Positions 11,031 through 22,061 of a DNA stretch of 64,000 nt are shown piece by piece. The translations under genes and the position numbers were made by a program. Origin of the DNA: Vitellaria paradoxa (taxonomy: Eukaryota; Streptophyta; Magnoliopsida; Ericales; Sapotaceae); assembly GCA_019916065.1 (NCBI GenBank), contig CM034236.1, positions 26,050,358 to 26,114,357 of the forward strand, in the 5' to 3' direction. Each line of letters begins with the position of its first letter. The first letter of the stretch is position 1. The notes under the pieces were generated by a model. That model had not been told where the DNA came from. It worked only from the letters and a program-made list of their open reading frames with translations, and did no database searches.

Positions 11031-12377
11031 TTAAGCATTTCTCCCTTCTTGACTCCATTCGAATATGCTTTCCACCATTCGAATAAGCTTCTGCTGCCCC
11101 TGTCTCAGCTCACTCACTTCCCTCATCAGCACTTCTTGATTTTTCTGGATTAATTTCAACTTCTCCTCTGTGCTCATGGGGGCTGCTTCAGTTGCCTCAT
11201 CCTCTGCTGGCTGCTGCTGATTGTTCTCAACTGCAGGTGAAGTAGCCTTCTTCAATTGCCCTCGACTTCGATTCATGGATATTTTGTCTATCAAAGGAGC
11301 AGCTTTCACAATGGCCATTCCTGCCTCTTCCTCTATTCCCAAAAAGTGCTCAATTATCTCTGTAATTAAACCTCCAAAAGGCAGCCCAGCAGTGGATTCT
11401 GGTTTCTCTACCACATGAGAAATAACCAACCAAATGTGGTAAGGTAAATCCATGGGAATGCCTAACAACATCTTTCCCATAATCATGGCTTGTTCAAGAG
11501 TGATGGTTGACTTGTAAGCATGGGGCAGAAATAAAGAACAGACCAGCATGTGTTATTACTTTTGGGAGTAATTCCTGACTTGGACATCCTAGAAGTGGTC
11601 CATTTAGCTCGAGGGTTGGCTGTGAAGAGCCTAGCCAAATTGTCCTTATGCAATTGCTTCTCCCATTTTGCTTTTTGTTTAGGTGTGGATTCGGGTATTC
11701 TTTCAACAGGCAAATGACCTATGAAGGAAATCTTCTCAAGATTCAAACTAATTCTCTTCCCTCTAACCTTAGAGTTTATCTCAGGTCTCCCATGAATCAT
11801 ACCTATTTCAGCATTTGAGTAAAATTCCCTCACATATGGTACCACAGCCCTCCTACTGGTTGTAACCCAATGTACCAGCCCCTTTGCTCAAATAACTCTA
11901 ACAATTCATAGGGTGGTTCATTGTAATCCTCCAATTTAATTCCTCTTTCAGTCAACACAGCTCTCTTGCTGTAATTCTCATCAAATTTCAGCTTTGAAGC
12001 TTTGTTGGAAAACCTCAAATTATCAAAAGAACCCTCATCAAACAGATCATGGCCAGGTTGTGCTTCAGGTTCATCTTCAGGAACCTTTTCAGAGGTGGTG
12101 TCCTCAATCGGCACATTCTCAGGAACTCCAACAGAGTTTTCCTTTTCAACATTAGAGACATGAGTTTCATGTCTCTCACTCAAACTCTCATTGCCTACAG
12201 AATGGAATGATTCTGTTCTAGAGAAGACCTACGGTCTGATTTAGAGGATGACAGTTCATAAGTTATGGGTTCCTGAACAACAAGTGAAGAACCCTTACCA
12301 TGTTGGCTCAAAATCCTCATGCTCCTTCTCTTAGCCTTTCCTTTGTAAGCCATCTTCTTCATCCTCTTTGGTGGCAT
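11031..12377 (-). pseudogene. Env-position ORF, putative plant transposon protein domain (frameshifted)
   Basis: Read on the minus strand, four overlapping frames form one broken gene. It has a Lys/Arg-rich start (MPPKRMKKMAYKGKAKRRS, 12377 down to 12195), an acidic region (12183-11830), a segment with VREFYSNAEIG and VRGKRISLNLEK (11845 onward), and a C-terminal frame (11549-11031). The last frame has MILGIP-like and GGLITEII-like segments followed by a helix rich in E, K and Q. These resemble the 'putative plant transposon protein' domain often found after pol in Athila elements. I saw no signal peptide or convincing membrane segment, so env function is not supported. Frameshifts lie near 12190, 11840 and 11540. 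Confidence 0.6.
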
Positions 12378-13849
12378 TTTGCTTCAGTTGATTTTCACCC
12401 TTTATCAGAAATTCTCCAAGCTGTAAACCCTAGCTTCTTCAATCGCAGCTCTGTATCTGAATCTTCCCTTCAATGTCAACTCAAAATCTCACTCAGATAA
12501 TCTGAAAGTAAAAGGCTGGAAGAAGATGTGGAATGGTGAAGGTTTCAGGGTTGTGGGCACCAGGGCTCGTATTCGAATAGAACAGGACCTTAAATGGGGC
12601 CACTTACGGGTATATACAGGATTTAAAACTGACATCATATTCGAATACCCAGACCCATATTCGAATACGGGTTATCAGCACTTTGCAATTCCAGTGTCCA
12701 GAAAACCAGAAATTCTTCTCCATTTCTTAAGAATACTCAAATTAAGTTTTGCCAACAGCTAAGATTCGAAAATTATTCAAAAGAACAACTAATTCAAGAA
12801 GAAGTTTTGCAATTTTTCCAAAGTTTCAAAAAAATTTTTTTTTTTTTCAAATTTTCAACATATGCAAACTCAAACTGACATAAGCATGATCTTAATTCAA
12901 TTCAAGCAATTCCAAATCATATTCAAAACATTCTGATCATATCCAATCACCCAATTCAGCAAATTTCAGCAAATATTCACATTCACAAACTCAGATTGTG
13001 TCCCCCCCAACTAAAACAAGCATTGTCCTCAATGCACAAACAAGTCAATCAATTGGAATAAAGTGCAAAGGGAAAAGGGTACCTGCTGAGTTTAAGGTTA
13101 ACATGTTTGAGTGATGTAGACCAGCTGAAACTCCAAGGTATTACCAAAACAATTGCTCCCCCCAACTTGTTCAATGCAATATTCTCAAAGAAAATGCAAA
13201 TCAGTAGAACCAAAACAACACAAACTGGGTGAGTGTAATTAAAGATCAATGAGGTTTTGCCAAGCATCACAAACAACCAAGATGCAGGAAATCAGTAAGT
13301 ATGCAAGATGGGTTGCTGTTCACAGATGAGATTTTGTGCTCAGATGGCCTATTCAAATGACTATTCAGCTATTCAATGAGATGATTTGGACTTAATAGCA
13401 GTACCAGATTTGATCAGTTTTTGTTGCACCTGCTGATGTGACTTTAATCCTTAATGAGCATGCTCACCTGAAATTCTTTGGCTGCATTCTGAAACAATTT
13501 GAAAGCATGTGCTACCCACTTTGGTTAATGCATTATACTCCCAAAACACATCAAGCCAATGCATTTATTCACTTGACTCTCAAGTAGGTCCACCACAAGT
13601 GATGTTGCTACCGTCAAATAGCACATGTCAGTTCCAACCTTTGAAAATTCACATATCAGTATAAAAAATAAAGCAGAAATTCTCAATTCTTCATGAACTT
13701 GCTGAAACCAATGTGTTAAAACTTGCAAACTGAAAAATTTTTCTTTTTTTTAGATGAAAGAAAGAAAAATTACAAAAACCAAAGAAAACAGAAAATCAAA
13801 AACATAACAGAACCTACACTACTATGATACAAAATCAGAATTCTTCCTC
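12378..13849. other. Non-coding region between pol and env-like ORF
   Basis: About 1.5 kb AT-rich gap. It contains three ATTCGAAT palindromes (12571, 12639, 12659), a T run near 12832-12847 and two polypurine-like tracts on the minus strand (GTTGGGGGGGACAC near 12997-13010 and AAGTTGGGGGGAGC near 13154-13167). No coding frame recognised. Confidence 0.5.
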
Positions 13850-15040
13850 CATTCAAACAGAATTTGGGGGATCTTCAAGATCCCAACTCTCCACTTCAGC
13901 AACGAAATTCTCATGATACTCTTTCAATCTCTGTCCATTCAGCTCTAAAAACATTTTTGGAGGTGGATTTTGAATGTCAACAGCCCCAAACTCAGTGATA
14001 TTCTGAATCACATATGGGCCACTCCATCTGGACTTCATTTCCCGGGAAACAAGTGTAACCTTGAGTCATATAACAAGACCTTTTGACCCACAAACAACTC
14101 TCTTTTGAGAATATGTGTATCATGCCATTCTTCACTCTATCCTTGGTGATCTTAGCATTCTCATATGCATCATTTCCTAATCTCCTCAAGCTCATTTAGT
14201 TGCAATTTTCTTTGAAAAACCAGATTCAGTGATGCTCTCATTAAAGTGTCTCACTGCCCAAAAAGCCTTGTGGTTCAAGTTCCACAGGAAGATGACAGCT
14301 TTTCCATACACTAACCTATAAGGAGACATGCCTAGGATAGTCTTGTAGGCAGTCCTATAAGCCCAAAGTGCATCACCAATTTCAAAGACCAATCTTTCCT
14401 TGTGGGATTCATTGTTTTTTTCAATGATTCTCTTGATCTCTCTATTGGCCAACTCGGCTTGTCCACTTGTTTGGGGATGGTAAGAATGTTCCAACCTTAT
14501 GTAACACCCATACTTCTTCATCAAAAGACCAACATGTCTATTGGCAAAAATGTGTTCCCCTATCACTTATCAGGGCCTTTGGCATTCCAAATCTTGAAAA
14601 CACATTTTTCCTTCAAAAATTTTATCACTACCTTGTGGTCATTGGTCTTAGTTGGTATAGCGTCTATCCACTTTGAAACATAATCCACTGCCACTAAGAT
14701 ATACTCATTGCCAAATGAATTCACAAATGGTCCCATAAATCCATACCCCAACAATCAAGATAGCAAGCACATAAATGGGGGTGAAGTGGCATCATGTTTC
14801 TCCTAGTGATCTTACCAAGCCTTTGACAACCTATCACAAGCAACACAAAAGGCATGCACATCCCTAAACATGGTAGGCCAAAATAATCCACTCTGTAAAA
14901 TCTTTGCCACTGTCTTCCTAGCTGAAAAATGACCTCCACATGCAAGAGTATGACAAAAACTAATTACACTCTGTACTTCACTCTCGGGTATGCATCTCCT
15001 TATGACTTGATCTGAGCAATACTTAAACAAATAAGGGTCA
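13850..15040 (-). pseudogene. Integrase region of Athila-like pol (frameshifted)
   Basis: Minus-strand frames give an HHCC zinc-binding segment (HTLACGGHF, then CVACDRLSK; 15030-14812), a catalytic-core segment with VDYVSKW (near 14665), and HPQTSGQAELANREIKRIIE (near 14480) carrying the core Glu. The C-terminal integrase segment KSRWSGPYVIQNI follows (14038-13853). These match a Ty3 integrase in order. At least three frameshifts separate the parts, so no intact enzyme is encoded. No chromodomain is seen, as expected for Athila. Confidence 0.8.
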
Positions 15041-15379
15041 TCCCAGAAAAAAGTGTCTCACATTCCTAAAGAACTTTCTTCTTTCCAACATGGTCCAGTG
15101 AGAAGCACATACCTGAAGCTAGGTAGTTGGCTATATCTGCAAACCAAGGTACCTCAGAAGAGTCTATGTGGAAGCACTGCTCATCAGGGAATGTCTCATT
15201 GATGGGAGAATCAAAGGATGCTAAATCTTGATGTGGGAGTCTAGAAAGGTGATCAGCAACTACATTTTCAACTCCCTTTTTGTCCTTGATTTCTAATCAA
15301 ATTCTTGAAGCAAAAGAATCATCTAATAAGTCTAGGCTTAGCATCAGGTTTGGTCAAGAGATACTTCAAAGCAGCATGG

Positions 15380-16560
15380 TCAGTGTATACTATGACATGA
15401 GAACCTACCAGGTATGATCTGAACGTGTCCAAAGGCATATACTACTGCTAGCAACTCCTTCTCAGTAGTAGTGTAATTCCTTTGTGCTTCACTAAGGGTT
15501 TTGCTAGCATAGTACAACACATGTGGTCTCCTATCCTCCTCTGTCCTAGCACTGCAACCAATGGCACAATCACTAGCATCAACACATGAGCTCAAATGGT
15601 AAAGTCCAGTCTGGTGGCTGCATAATGGGAGCTGAGGTGAGCAAACTCTTAAGTCTATCAAATGAGGCCTGACACTCTGGTGTCCAATCAAAGGGGAACA
15701 TCCTGGGATAGAAGGTTGCACAAAGGTCTAGCAATGGCACTGAATGATGCATAAACCTTCTATAAAACCCAGCATGGCCAAGGAATGATCTGATATCCTT
15801 AACACATCTAGGGGTAGGAAGTTTTTGAATAATTTCCACTTTAGCTTTGTCTACTTCTATCCCCCTAGAAGACACTATGTGGCCAAGGACAATTCCATGA
15901 GTTACCATAAAGTGGCATTTTTCCCAATTCAAAACCAAGTTTTTCTCCTCACATCTAATCAAAACCTCTCTAAGTTTCCCAAACATGTATCAAAGTCACT
16001 GCCAGAGTACTGAAAAGTCATCCATAAAAACTTCAGGATCTCTCTACAAAAATCACTAAACAGACTCATCATACATCTCTGAAATGTTGCAGGAGCATTG
16101 CAAAGACCAAAAGGCATACGCCTATATGCAAATGTGCCAAATGGGCAAGTGAATGTGGTCCTTTTCTTGATCCTCCAATGCAATCTCAATCTGATTAGAC
16201 CCAGAGTAACCATCCAAGAAACAGTAAAATGCATGCCCTGCCACTCTTCCAATACCTGATCTAGGAATGGAAGAGGGAAGTGATCTTTCCTTGTGACTGC
16301 ATTCAACTTTCTATAATCTATGCACATGCGCCATCCTGTTTGGATGCGCATTGGAACTAGTTCCTCTTTTTCATTCTTAATCACAGTCACTCCAGATTTC
16401 TTAGGCACTACCTGAGTTGGACGCACCCACTTAGAATCTGAGATGGGGTAGATAATTCCAGCATCCAAAAGCTTGATTACCTCTCCTCTAACAACCTCTT
16501 TCATGTTGGGATTGAGTCTCCTTTGCATTTGCCTAATAGGCTTGGCCTCTCCTCCAAGAT
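15380..16560 (-). pseudogene. Reverse transcriptase-RNase H region of Athila-like pol (frameshifted)
   Basis: RT motifs read in order on the minus strand: [20 protein letters not shown] (near 16320), FAYRRMPFGLCNAPATFQR (near 16110), and an FMDD box in a shifted frame near 16020. Next come the connection segment with VLGHIVSSRGIEVDKAK (about 15900) and SFLGHAGFYRRF (about 15770), and RNase H with CVDASDCAIG and [14 protein letters not shown] (15600-15430). Frameshifts occur near 16025, 15600 and elsewhere. Catalytic Asp codons appear to be present, but no single frame is intact. Confidence 0.85.
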
Positions 16561-17039
16561 ATTCCTATGGGTTGCAAATCAGTGGACTGATTCCTTGCAG
16601 GTCTGCTATGGTCCAGCCCAAAGCTCCTCTATGCTTCCTCAAGGACTTCCACAAGTCTATTTTCTTGGTCCAAACTCAGCTGAGATGAAATGACAGCTGG
16701 ATAGGACTCTCCCTCACCTAAAAATACATATTTCAAGTCACTTGGCAAAGGTTTTCTCTCAGGTTTTGGTGGCTGGTCCAAAAATGACAAAGGCTTGGCT
16801 ATGGGCAGCTCTAAAGACTCAACAGTTGGTCTCCACTGATTCATCATCAGCACTGAATTTTTCATTTCCTCAATTCTCCTCCCTCACAATTCTCCAAGTC
16901 AAATCAGCTAGGAAATCTACTTGCTCATTATTCACTAAAGCTTTCTCCAAAGGGTCATCAAATACTCTCTATCAAAGTGATCTTGAGTGGTTGTTTGAAT
17001 CCAATCAACTTCCTCTACCTCCTCATAATCACTCGGCTG

Positions 17040-17557
17040 CTTGGGTCACCTTAAAGATGTTTTTTTCTCAATTGTCATGTTTCCAAAGGAGAGCTTGATA
17101 ACTCCAGTTCTACAATTGATCAAGGGCATTTGAGGTGGCCAAAAAATGTCTTCCTAGGATAACAGGTACAGCTGGTTGGTTCCCTTGAATGGGCTGAGTG
17201 TCTAACACTATGAAGTCCACTGGAAAGTAAAAATGATCCACTTGAATCAAGAACATCCTCACCACACCCCTAGGGACTTTAACTGACCTATCAGCAAGTT
17301 GTAAGTGTCACCCTAGTGTCTAAGTTCTCCCAACCCAGCTGTTTGTAAACAGTGAATGGTAAGAGGTTGACACTTGCACCTAAATCTAGCAAAGCTTGAT
17401 CTACCCTTTGATTCCCATTAAGCAGGCTATGGTGGGGGCAACCTGGATCTTTATATTTGGGAGGAGTTTTAAATTGCAAAATGGAGCTCACTTGTTCAGT
17501 CAAAAATGCTCTTTCTTTCACATTCATTTTCCTCTTAACAGTACACAAATCTTTCAA
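17040..17557 (-). pseudogene. Aspartic protease region of Athila-like pol
   Basis: ALLDLGASVNLLP (about 17360-17395, minus) gives the DLGAS active site characteristic of Athila proteases; most other Ty3 elements have DTGAS or DSGAS. The following KQLGWENL, LADRSV-like and VILGRHFLATSNA-like segments continue to about 17050 with one frame change near 17290. The protease precedes RT by about 500 bp of linker. Confidence 0.8.
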
Positions 17558-17871
17558 AAATTTTCCATAGGATGGATTTTGTTTATTGCATCAAGTAAGG
17601 GAATATTGATTCTGACTTGTTTGAACAATTCATAGATGTCAGAATTCAAATTCTCTTTCTTGGCTTTGTTCAATCTTTGTGGAAATGGAAGTTTTGGAAA
17701 AAATTCAGATTTGTCCAAAGTGGTTTTATTCAAAATTTCTTTATTTTCAAACTCTTTCTCACTCTTTTCAAACTGATTTTCTTCAGAAATTTTTTTCTTA
17801 TTGTCAGAAATTTCCTCTTTATTTCAGAATTTACCTGCTCTGTTCTCTGGATTCTGATTTGCTGCTTACTG

Positions 17872-18213
17872 CTATTCGAATGTTTGCTTGCTGGTATTCG
17901 AATATCCCTCTGGCTGCATCAGAATTTCCTGATTTTCTTGATTCAGATTCTGCTTTTCCTCAAATTGTCTGTCCAACTTGTTGTCCCCAATTAGTCTTTC
18001 ATTTTGCTTCAATTCTTGCTCTTCATTCTGAAACATGACTTCTTTCTCAGAAGTGCTAAATTTCTGTTTCTGTTCACTTTCTGTTTTGCTGTCCAATTTC
18101 TGTTTCAGCTGCACCTCTTCTTCATTTTTCATGATTTCTTGCTCATTTTCTTCCTCAATTTCTTCAGCAAGTGGTTTGTAATCTGGCTTGACAATTTGCT
18201 TACCACTTCTCAA
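17872..18213 (-). CDS. Charged gag-pol linker ORF of the Athila-like element
   Basis: A 113-residue minus-strand frame starting MRSGKQIVKPDYKP and continuing as low-complexity Glu/Lys/Gln. The RSGK phrase is typical of the gag-pol boundary in Athila elements. Two ATTCGAAT sites (17874 and 17896) lie near its C-terminal end. Probably part of the polyprotein rather than a separate gene. Confidence 0.5.
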   Translation of the reverse strand: MRSGKQIVKPDYKPLAEEIEEENEQEIMKNEEEVQLKQKLDSKTESEQKQKFSTSEKEVMFQNEEQELKQNERLIGDNKLDRQFEEKQNLNQENQEILMQPEGYSNTSKQTFE

Positions 18214-18268
18214 TGTTGAAACAGCTTGTACATGCTCCAGATTTTCATTTGCAGCAGATGAAGATGAT

Positions 18269-19801
18269 TCACTGAAATGAACTTGGCTTGTAGGATTTGG
18301 TCTTGGCTGAGATGGAAGCTTTCCCTGATTCTCTGATAGTTAAAGCTTGAGTTAGCTTTGACAATTGACTTCGGATGTCTTCCATGGCCCTGTTTGTCTG
18401 CTCTTGAAACTTGGAATTCTGATTGTTGGTTCCAATCTGCCCTTGCATAAATTGTTGCAAGGTGTCTTCCAAAGATCTTTTGTGAGGTGGCTGATAAAAA
18501 TTTGAATTCTGCTGAGGTTGAAAAGGCTGAGGAGGAAATGGTTGGGGTTGTACATTTTGTTGAGGTTGGTATTGTTGGTTCTGTGCTTCTGCTTTCCAAG
18601 AAAGGTTTGGATGATTTCTGTAGCCAGGGTTGTAGCTATTCGAATATGGACTATGGCCTTGCGAATATGTGTTCATCCCCTGATTTTGATTGAAGGGTCT
18701 TGCAGCTTGTGTGGGATTTGCTTGACCATAGAGAACTTCCTTAAAGGCTGGAAGTGTTGGGCAATCATCAGTCCTGTGGTCTGCGGTTTCACACATCACA
18801 CACTTCACTTCACTCTCCTTCAATGTTTGCTTCTTTTGCTCCATCAATTCAATCTTTCTTGACAATGCAGCCAGCCTAGCTCCAACATCATCTGCCTCAT
18901 TGAGATGGAGCTTTCCTCTATCATTTGATCTGTCAGAAAATTCAGAACAAAATGGGGAGACTACCTCCCACTGTTTAGTGTTTTCAGCTAAAGCATCAAA
19001 GAAATGTAAAGCCTCTTCAGCAGTTTTGTCATAGAATTCACCATTACACATGGTGGCAACCAACATTTTCAGATTTGGAGTTAATGCATTATGGAAAAAA
19101 TTAACAATTCTCCAAGATTCAAAACCATGATGTGGACATGCTTGCAATAATTCCTTGAATCTTTCCCATGCTTGAGCAAATGTTTCATTGGATTTACACA
19201 CAAAATTCATTATTTGCTGTTGAAGAATCACAGTTCTATTTGCAGGAAAATACTTCTTCAAAAATTTTGTTTGCATGTCTCTCCAAGTACCTATTGATCT
19301 AGGCTCAAGTGAATTCAACCACATTTTTGCCTTGTCTTTCAATGAAAATGGAAATAATTTAAGCCTAACCATGTCCTCATTAACATTCCTATCCATGCAA
19401 GTTCCACAAACATCTTCAAATTCTTTCATATGCATATAAGGATTTTCTGAGTCCATGCCATGAAAAGTTGGTAACAGCTGAATTGTTCCAGGTTTAAGAT
19501 AAAAATTCTGATGTCCATTTGGAAGAACAATGCAAGATGGAGTGGTTTGTCTAGCTGGATAAAGATATTCTCGGAGAGGTCTAAGGATATTTTGATCCAT
19601 TTGATCATTCTCTCCTTGAACACTTCCTTCCGGCAGAACAGGTGGTGGTGGATCCATATGTGCAGCAGAAAATTCAGATTGGGAATGTAGTGCAGAAAAT
19701 TCAATCAATTCAGCAAGAGAAGATGGAGAATGCAATTCAAATCTGTTTCCAACAAGTTTACCAGACCTTAAAAGCATAAACAGAATTTCAGACTGAAACA
19801 A
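18269..19801 (-). CDS. gag: Gag polyprotein of the Athila-like element (intact, 510 aa)
   Basis: One open minus-strand frame of 510 codons. The retrotransposon gag domain covers roughly residues 95-270, with LPTFHGMDSENPYMHMKEFE, RLKLFPFSLKDKAKMWLNSL and FLKKYFPANRT as recognisable segments. A CCHC knuckle (CVMCETADHRTDDC) lies near residues 330-345, followed by a Gln/Pro/Asn-rich tail. The first Met is used; the MDPPPPVLPEG Met about 48 codons later is an alternative start. It is the only fully open gene in the element and lies about 300 bp downstream of the primer site. The product would form virus-like particles in the cytoplasm. Confidence 0.9.
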   Translation of the reverse strand: MFQSEILFMLLRSGKLVGNRFELHSPSSLAELIEFSALHSQSEFSAAHMDPPPPVLPEGSVQGENDQMDQNILRPLREYLYPARQTTPSCIVLPNGHQNFYLKPGTIQLLPTFHGMDSENPYMHMKEFEDVCGTCMDRNVNEDMVRLKLFPFSLKDKAKMWLNSLEPRSIGTWRDMQTKFLKKYFPANRTVILQQQIMNFVCKSNETFAQAWERFKELLQACPHHGFESWRIVNFFHNALTPNLKMLVATMCNGEFYDKTAEEALHFFDALAENTKQWEVVSPFCSEFSDRSNDRGKLHLNEADDVGARLAALSRKIELMEQKKQTLKESEVKCVMCETADHRTDDCPTLPAFKEVLYGQANPTQAARPFNQNQGMNTYSQGHSPYSNSYNPGYRNHPNLSWKAEAQNQQYQPQQNVQPQPFPPQPFQPQQNSNFYQPPHKRSLEDTLQQFMQGQIGTNNQNSKFQEQTNRAMEDIRSQLSKLTQALTIRESGKASISAKTKSYKPSSFQ

Positions 19802-20106
19802 AACTCCAATCTAAACTCCTAACTTCACAATTTCATCTACTGATTCACAGAGAATTGCAACTACAGCTCTCAGCAAAGAAATGCAGCCGTATTCGAATAT
19901 CAGATGAAACAGATTCGAATCAGAATTTCAGGATTCAGATGCAAGCAGTTCTAAAACTAAACTAACAACTAAAACTATAAAAGAAATAGAAATAGAGATG
20001 AAACAAAGTTACTCAACAAGTTAAGCAGCTCTGTTGTTGAAGATGATGGTGAGATGTACTGCCAGTCAATGCTCCAAAGGCTCAAAACACCATTGCTTCT
20101 CAAAGA
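19802..20106 (-). other. Leader between primer site and gag (Athila-like element)
   Basis: About 300 bp without a frame. It carries an ATTCGAAT pair at 19891 and 19913. Confidence 0.6.
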
Positions 20107-20124
20107 TCCCCGGCAACGGCGCCA
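20107..20124 (-). other. Primer binding site, Asp-tRNA type (Athila-like element)
   Basis: The minus strand reads TGGCGCCGTTGCCGGGGA, the primer site common to plant Athila/Tat elements. Eight bases separate it from the 5' LTR (20133). It fixes minus orientation. Confidence 0.95.
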
Positions 20125-20132
20125 TAAAATTG

Positions 20133-21520
20133 TGCTTGTTCTTGTTTAATTACCTCACTTCAAGATAAAAGCTCAAATGAAAATTCAGATTATAAATTCA
20201 AAGTTAAAGAAAATGTTAAGTGAGGTAAGTCAAGACAAGTTCTCCCCCAAGTGCAAGGTGTGGTTGAAGCACAAAATAACTGGTAAGTCCCAGGTCATTT
20301 CCACAGGGATCTAGGGAGCAATGAAGTGAATGACTCTAATGGAGATTAATTTGGCAAAACACTACTCACAGAAAAATGTAAAATAGAAAATTAAAATCTG
20401 ATTTGGTTGGTTGATGATTTTGAACTAACTTTCCAAAAGCAAAGTGAATTTAAACTAAAGATTAAATGATAAAAAGGTTGAGCAAGGCAAGTTTAATACC
20501 AATCCAAATGAATTTCAAGTGCCAAGAGCTTATAAATTTACCAAATCAATTTGTACTGATTTTTGAAAAAACTAATTTCAATTGAAACAAACCATGGATT
20601 AAACACTCAATGTGCATAACCTATTTTAAGGACAATAGGAGTTCTAATTCTAGCAACCCACATACAACAATGTCATGAGAGTTCTAAGTTAAGCAACACC
20701 TATGAACTCATCAATAGGATATACAAATTTGGATTAATCGGGTCTTGAATCAATGAGTTCTAAGACACCCAGCTGCAAATTGATTTGATAACCATAAAAA
20801 CTCAAGGTAAATTCATGAAGTTCGGCCACTTGAGATTCATTGGAAGGGCATTACCCTTGCCTTGGCTCAAGAAAACTTAGCCGAGCATGTTGAAAAGAAG
20901 AAAAACAGAAATGGAAATCTGATTGGAAGACATTGCAATCTGAAATTGAAAGTTAAATGGATTTAGACTTCAAAATCTGATTACAGAAATTGGAATGAAT
21001 TCAATGTGTAAATCTCCAAAACTCCAATGCTGAATTAAAATTCCAATAAAAAACTCTGAACTCTCAATGAAAAACTCTCTAAAACTCTCTCTACCAAATC
21101 TCAACAATCTCAGCCGAATGCCCTCTCTGGATTGCAGATTACATCACGTGGGGAAGTTGGGGTCACATGGAATTCGTTGCTGTGAAGAAGCTCATATTCG
21201 AATACAGTAAACCCATATTCGAATACGATCTTCTGCTGCAGAAATTTCCAGAATAGTGATTCTGATTTCTTTGCACTGATTTCAACTGAATTTTCTTCTT
21301 CTTCTGAAATAGCTTCAATCCTTTGATGTGTTGTGCAGCATGCTTTCTTCTCAACATCCTCAATGTAGCTTAATTTCTTGTTCTTGTGATGGAAATCAAC
21401 ACACAATCCACTTTGGAGATATAGAGATGAAACCTGCACAAAACATAGATTTTATGTCTTTTTATGATGTGTGCAAGTGTAATTTGAATGTATAAACATG
21501 TATCAATTGATGTCCAATCA
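20133..21520 (-). repeat. 5' LTR of the Athila-like element
   Basis: 1388 bp from TGCTTGTTC to TCCAATCA in plus coordinates, followed by GATAG (21521-21525). Paired palindromes lie at 21195-21204 and 21216-21225. Confidence 0.9.
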
Positions 21521-22061
21521 GATAGTATGGCCTAGTGATGACATCTTTACCCAAGTAGCAACTGAAGGTTTAACCGAAGTCCAAACCCAAAATGTGACGG
21601 GGAATGTAGAAGAGATAAGCAGGGTGCCAGCAACTTTAGGTCCTCAAATGGTACCCTACTATGGGATGCCATACCCAGTTCTATATCCAACACCTTATCC
21701 ATATCAGAGTGTGAAGCCTTATCAGATACCTGTTCAGTACCAGTCTGCTTACCCGGTGATGCTAGTACAGAATGTGACTATGATTGTACCTACTCTTTCA
21801 GCAAATCTAACCATGACCCCAGACGTCGTGATAGAACCCAACCCAAGCAGTCAGAATGTTCATCCACATGAGGTTAGTACTAATGTTGGGGAGATGGATG
21901 GAAGCTCTAATAGTGAGGAAGATCGTCTGCGGGGGGTGTGTGCTGGTTGTCGTAGGCGTGGAATGATACGCTACCGATGCCCTCAGCAATGTATCAAGTG
22001 TTGTACTTATTGTGGTAGGAGGGGGCACTCTCGTAGCTCTTGCCCGTATCGTAGGAATTGA
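21521..22061 (+). CDS. Extra zinc-knuckle ORF of the family-A element, 3' part
   Basis: Continuation of the frame that opens at 7881. The frame also stays open leftward into the nested LTR (to 21498). It encodes a Pro/Tyr-rich middle (YYGMPYPVLYPTPYPYQ, about 21655-21710), an acidic serine stretch, and a Cys-rich C-terminus: C-x2-C (CAGC), a C...C-x2-C cluster, then a canonical knuckle CTYCGRRGHSRSSC and a basic end. The knuckle suggests nucleic-acid binding, and the arrangement resembles a second small Gag-like protein. It precedes the true gag start (22369) by about 300 bp. No stop or frameshift, in contrast to pol. I do not recognise the family. Confidence 0.65.

Larger units (their letters stand above)
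8997..21225. repeat. Dispersed ATTCGAAT palindromes, mostly paired
   Basis: Exact ATTCGAAT sites, usually TATTCGAATA, occur at 8998, 9019, 11057, 11077, 12571, 12639, 12659, 17874, 17896, 18638, 19891, 19913, 21196 and 21217 (first base of the octamer). A degenerate partner to the 18638 site lies near 18657. Pairs are 20-22 bp apart. They fall in both LTRs, the leader, gag, the gag-pol linker, the env-like ORF and the non-coding gap before it. I saw no exact copy outside this element in the window. Confidence 0.85.
7942..21520 (-). mobile_element. Athila-like Ty3 retrotransposon nested in the family-A element
   Basis: A 13,579-bp complete element on the minus strand with two similar LTRs (7942-9316 and 20133-21520), an Asp-tRNA-type primer site (20107-20124), and an intact 510-residue gag. 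It also has a frameshifted pol (protease with DLGAS, RT, RNase H, integrase), an ORF region in the env-like position, and a polypurine tract beside the 3' LTR. The order and the env-position protein fit the Athila lineage. The GATAG duplications show a clean insertion. ATTCGAAT palindromes recur throughout and were not seen elsewhere in the window. Confidence 0.9.
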
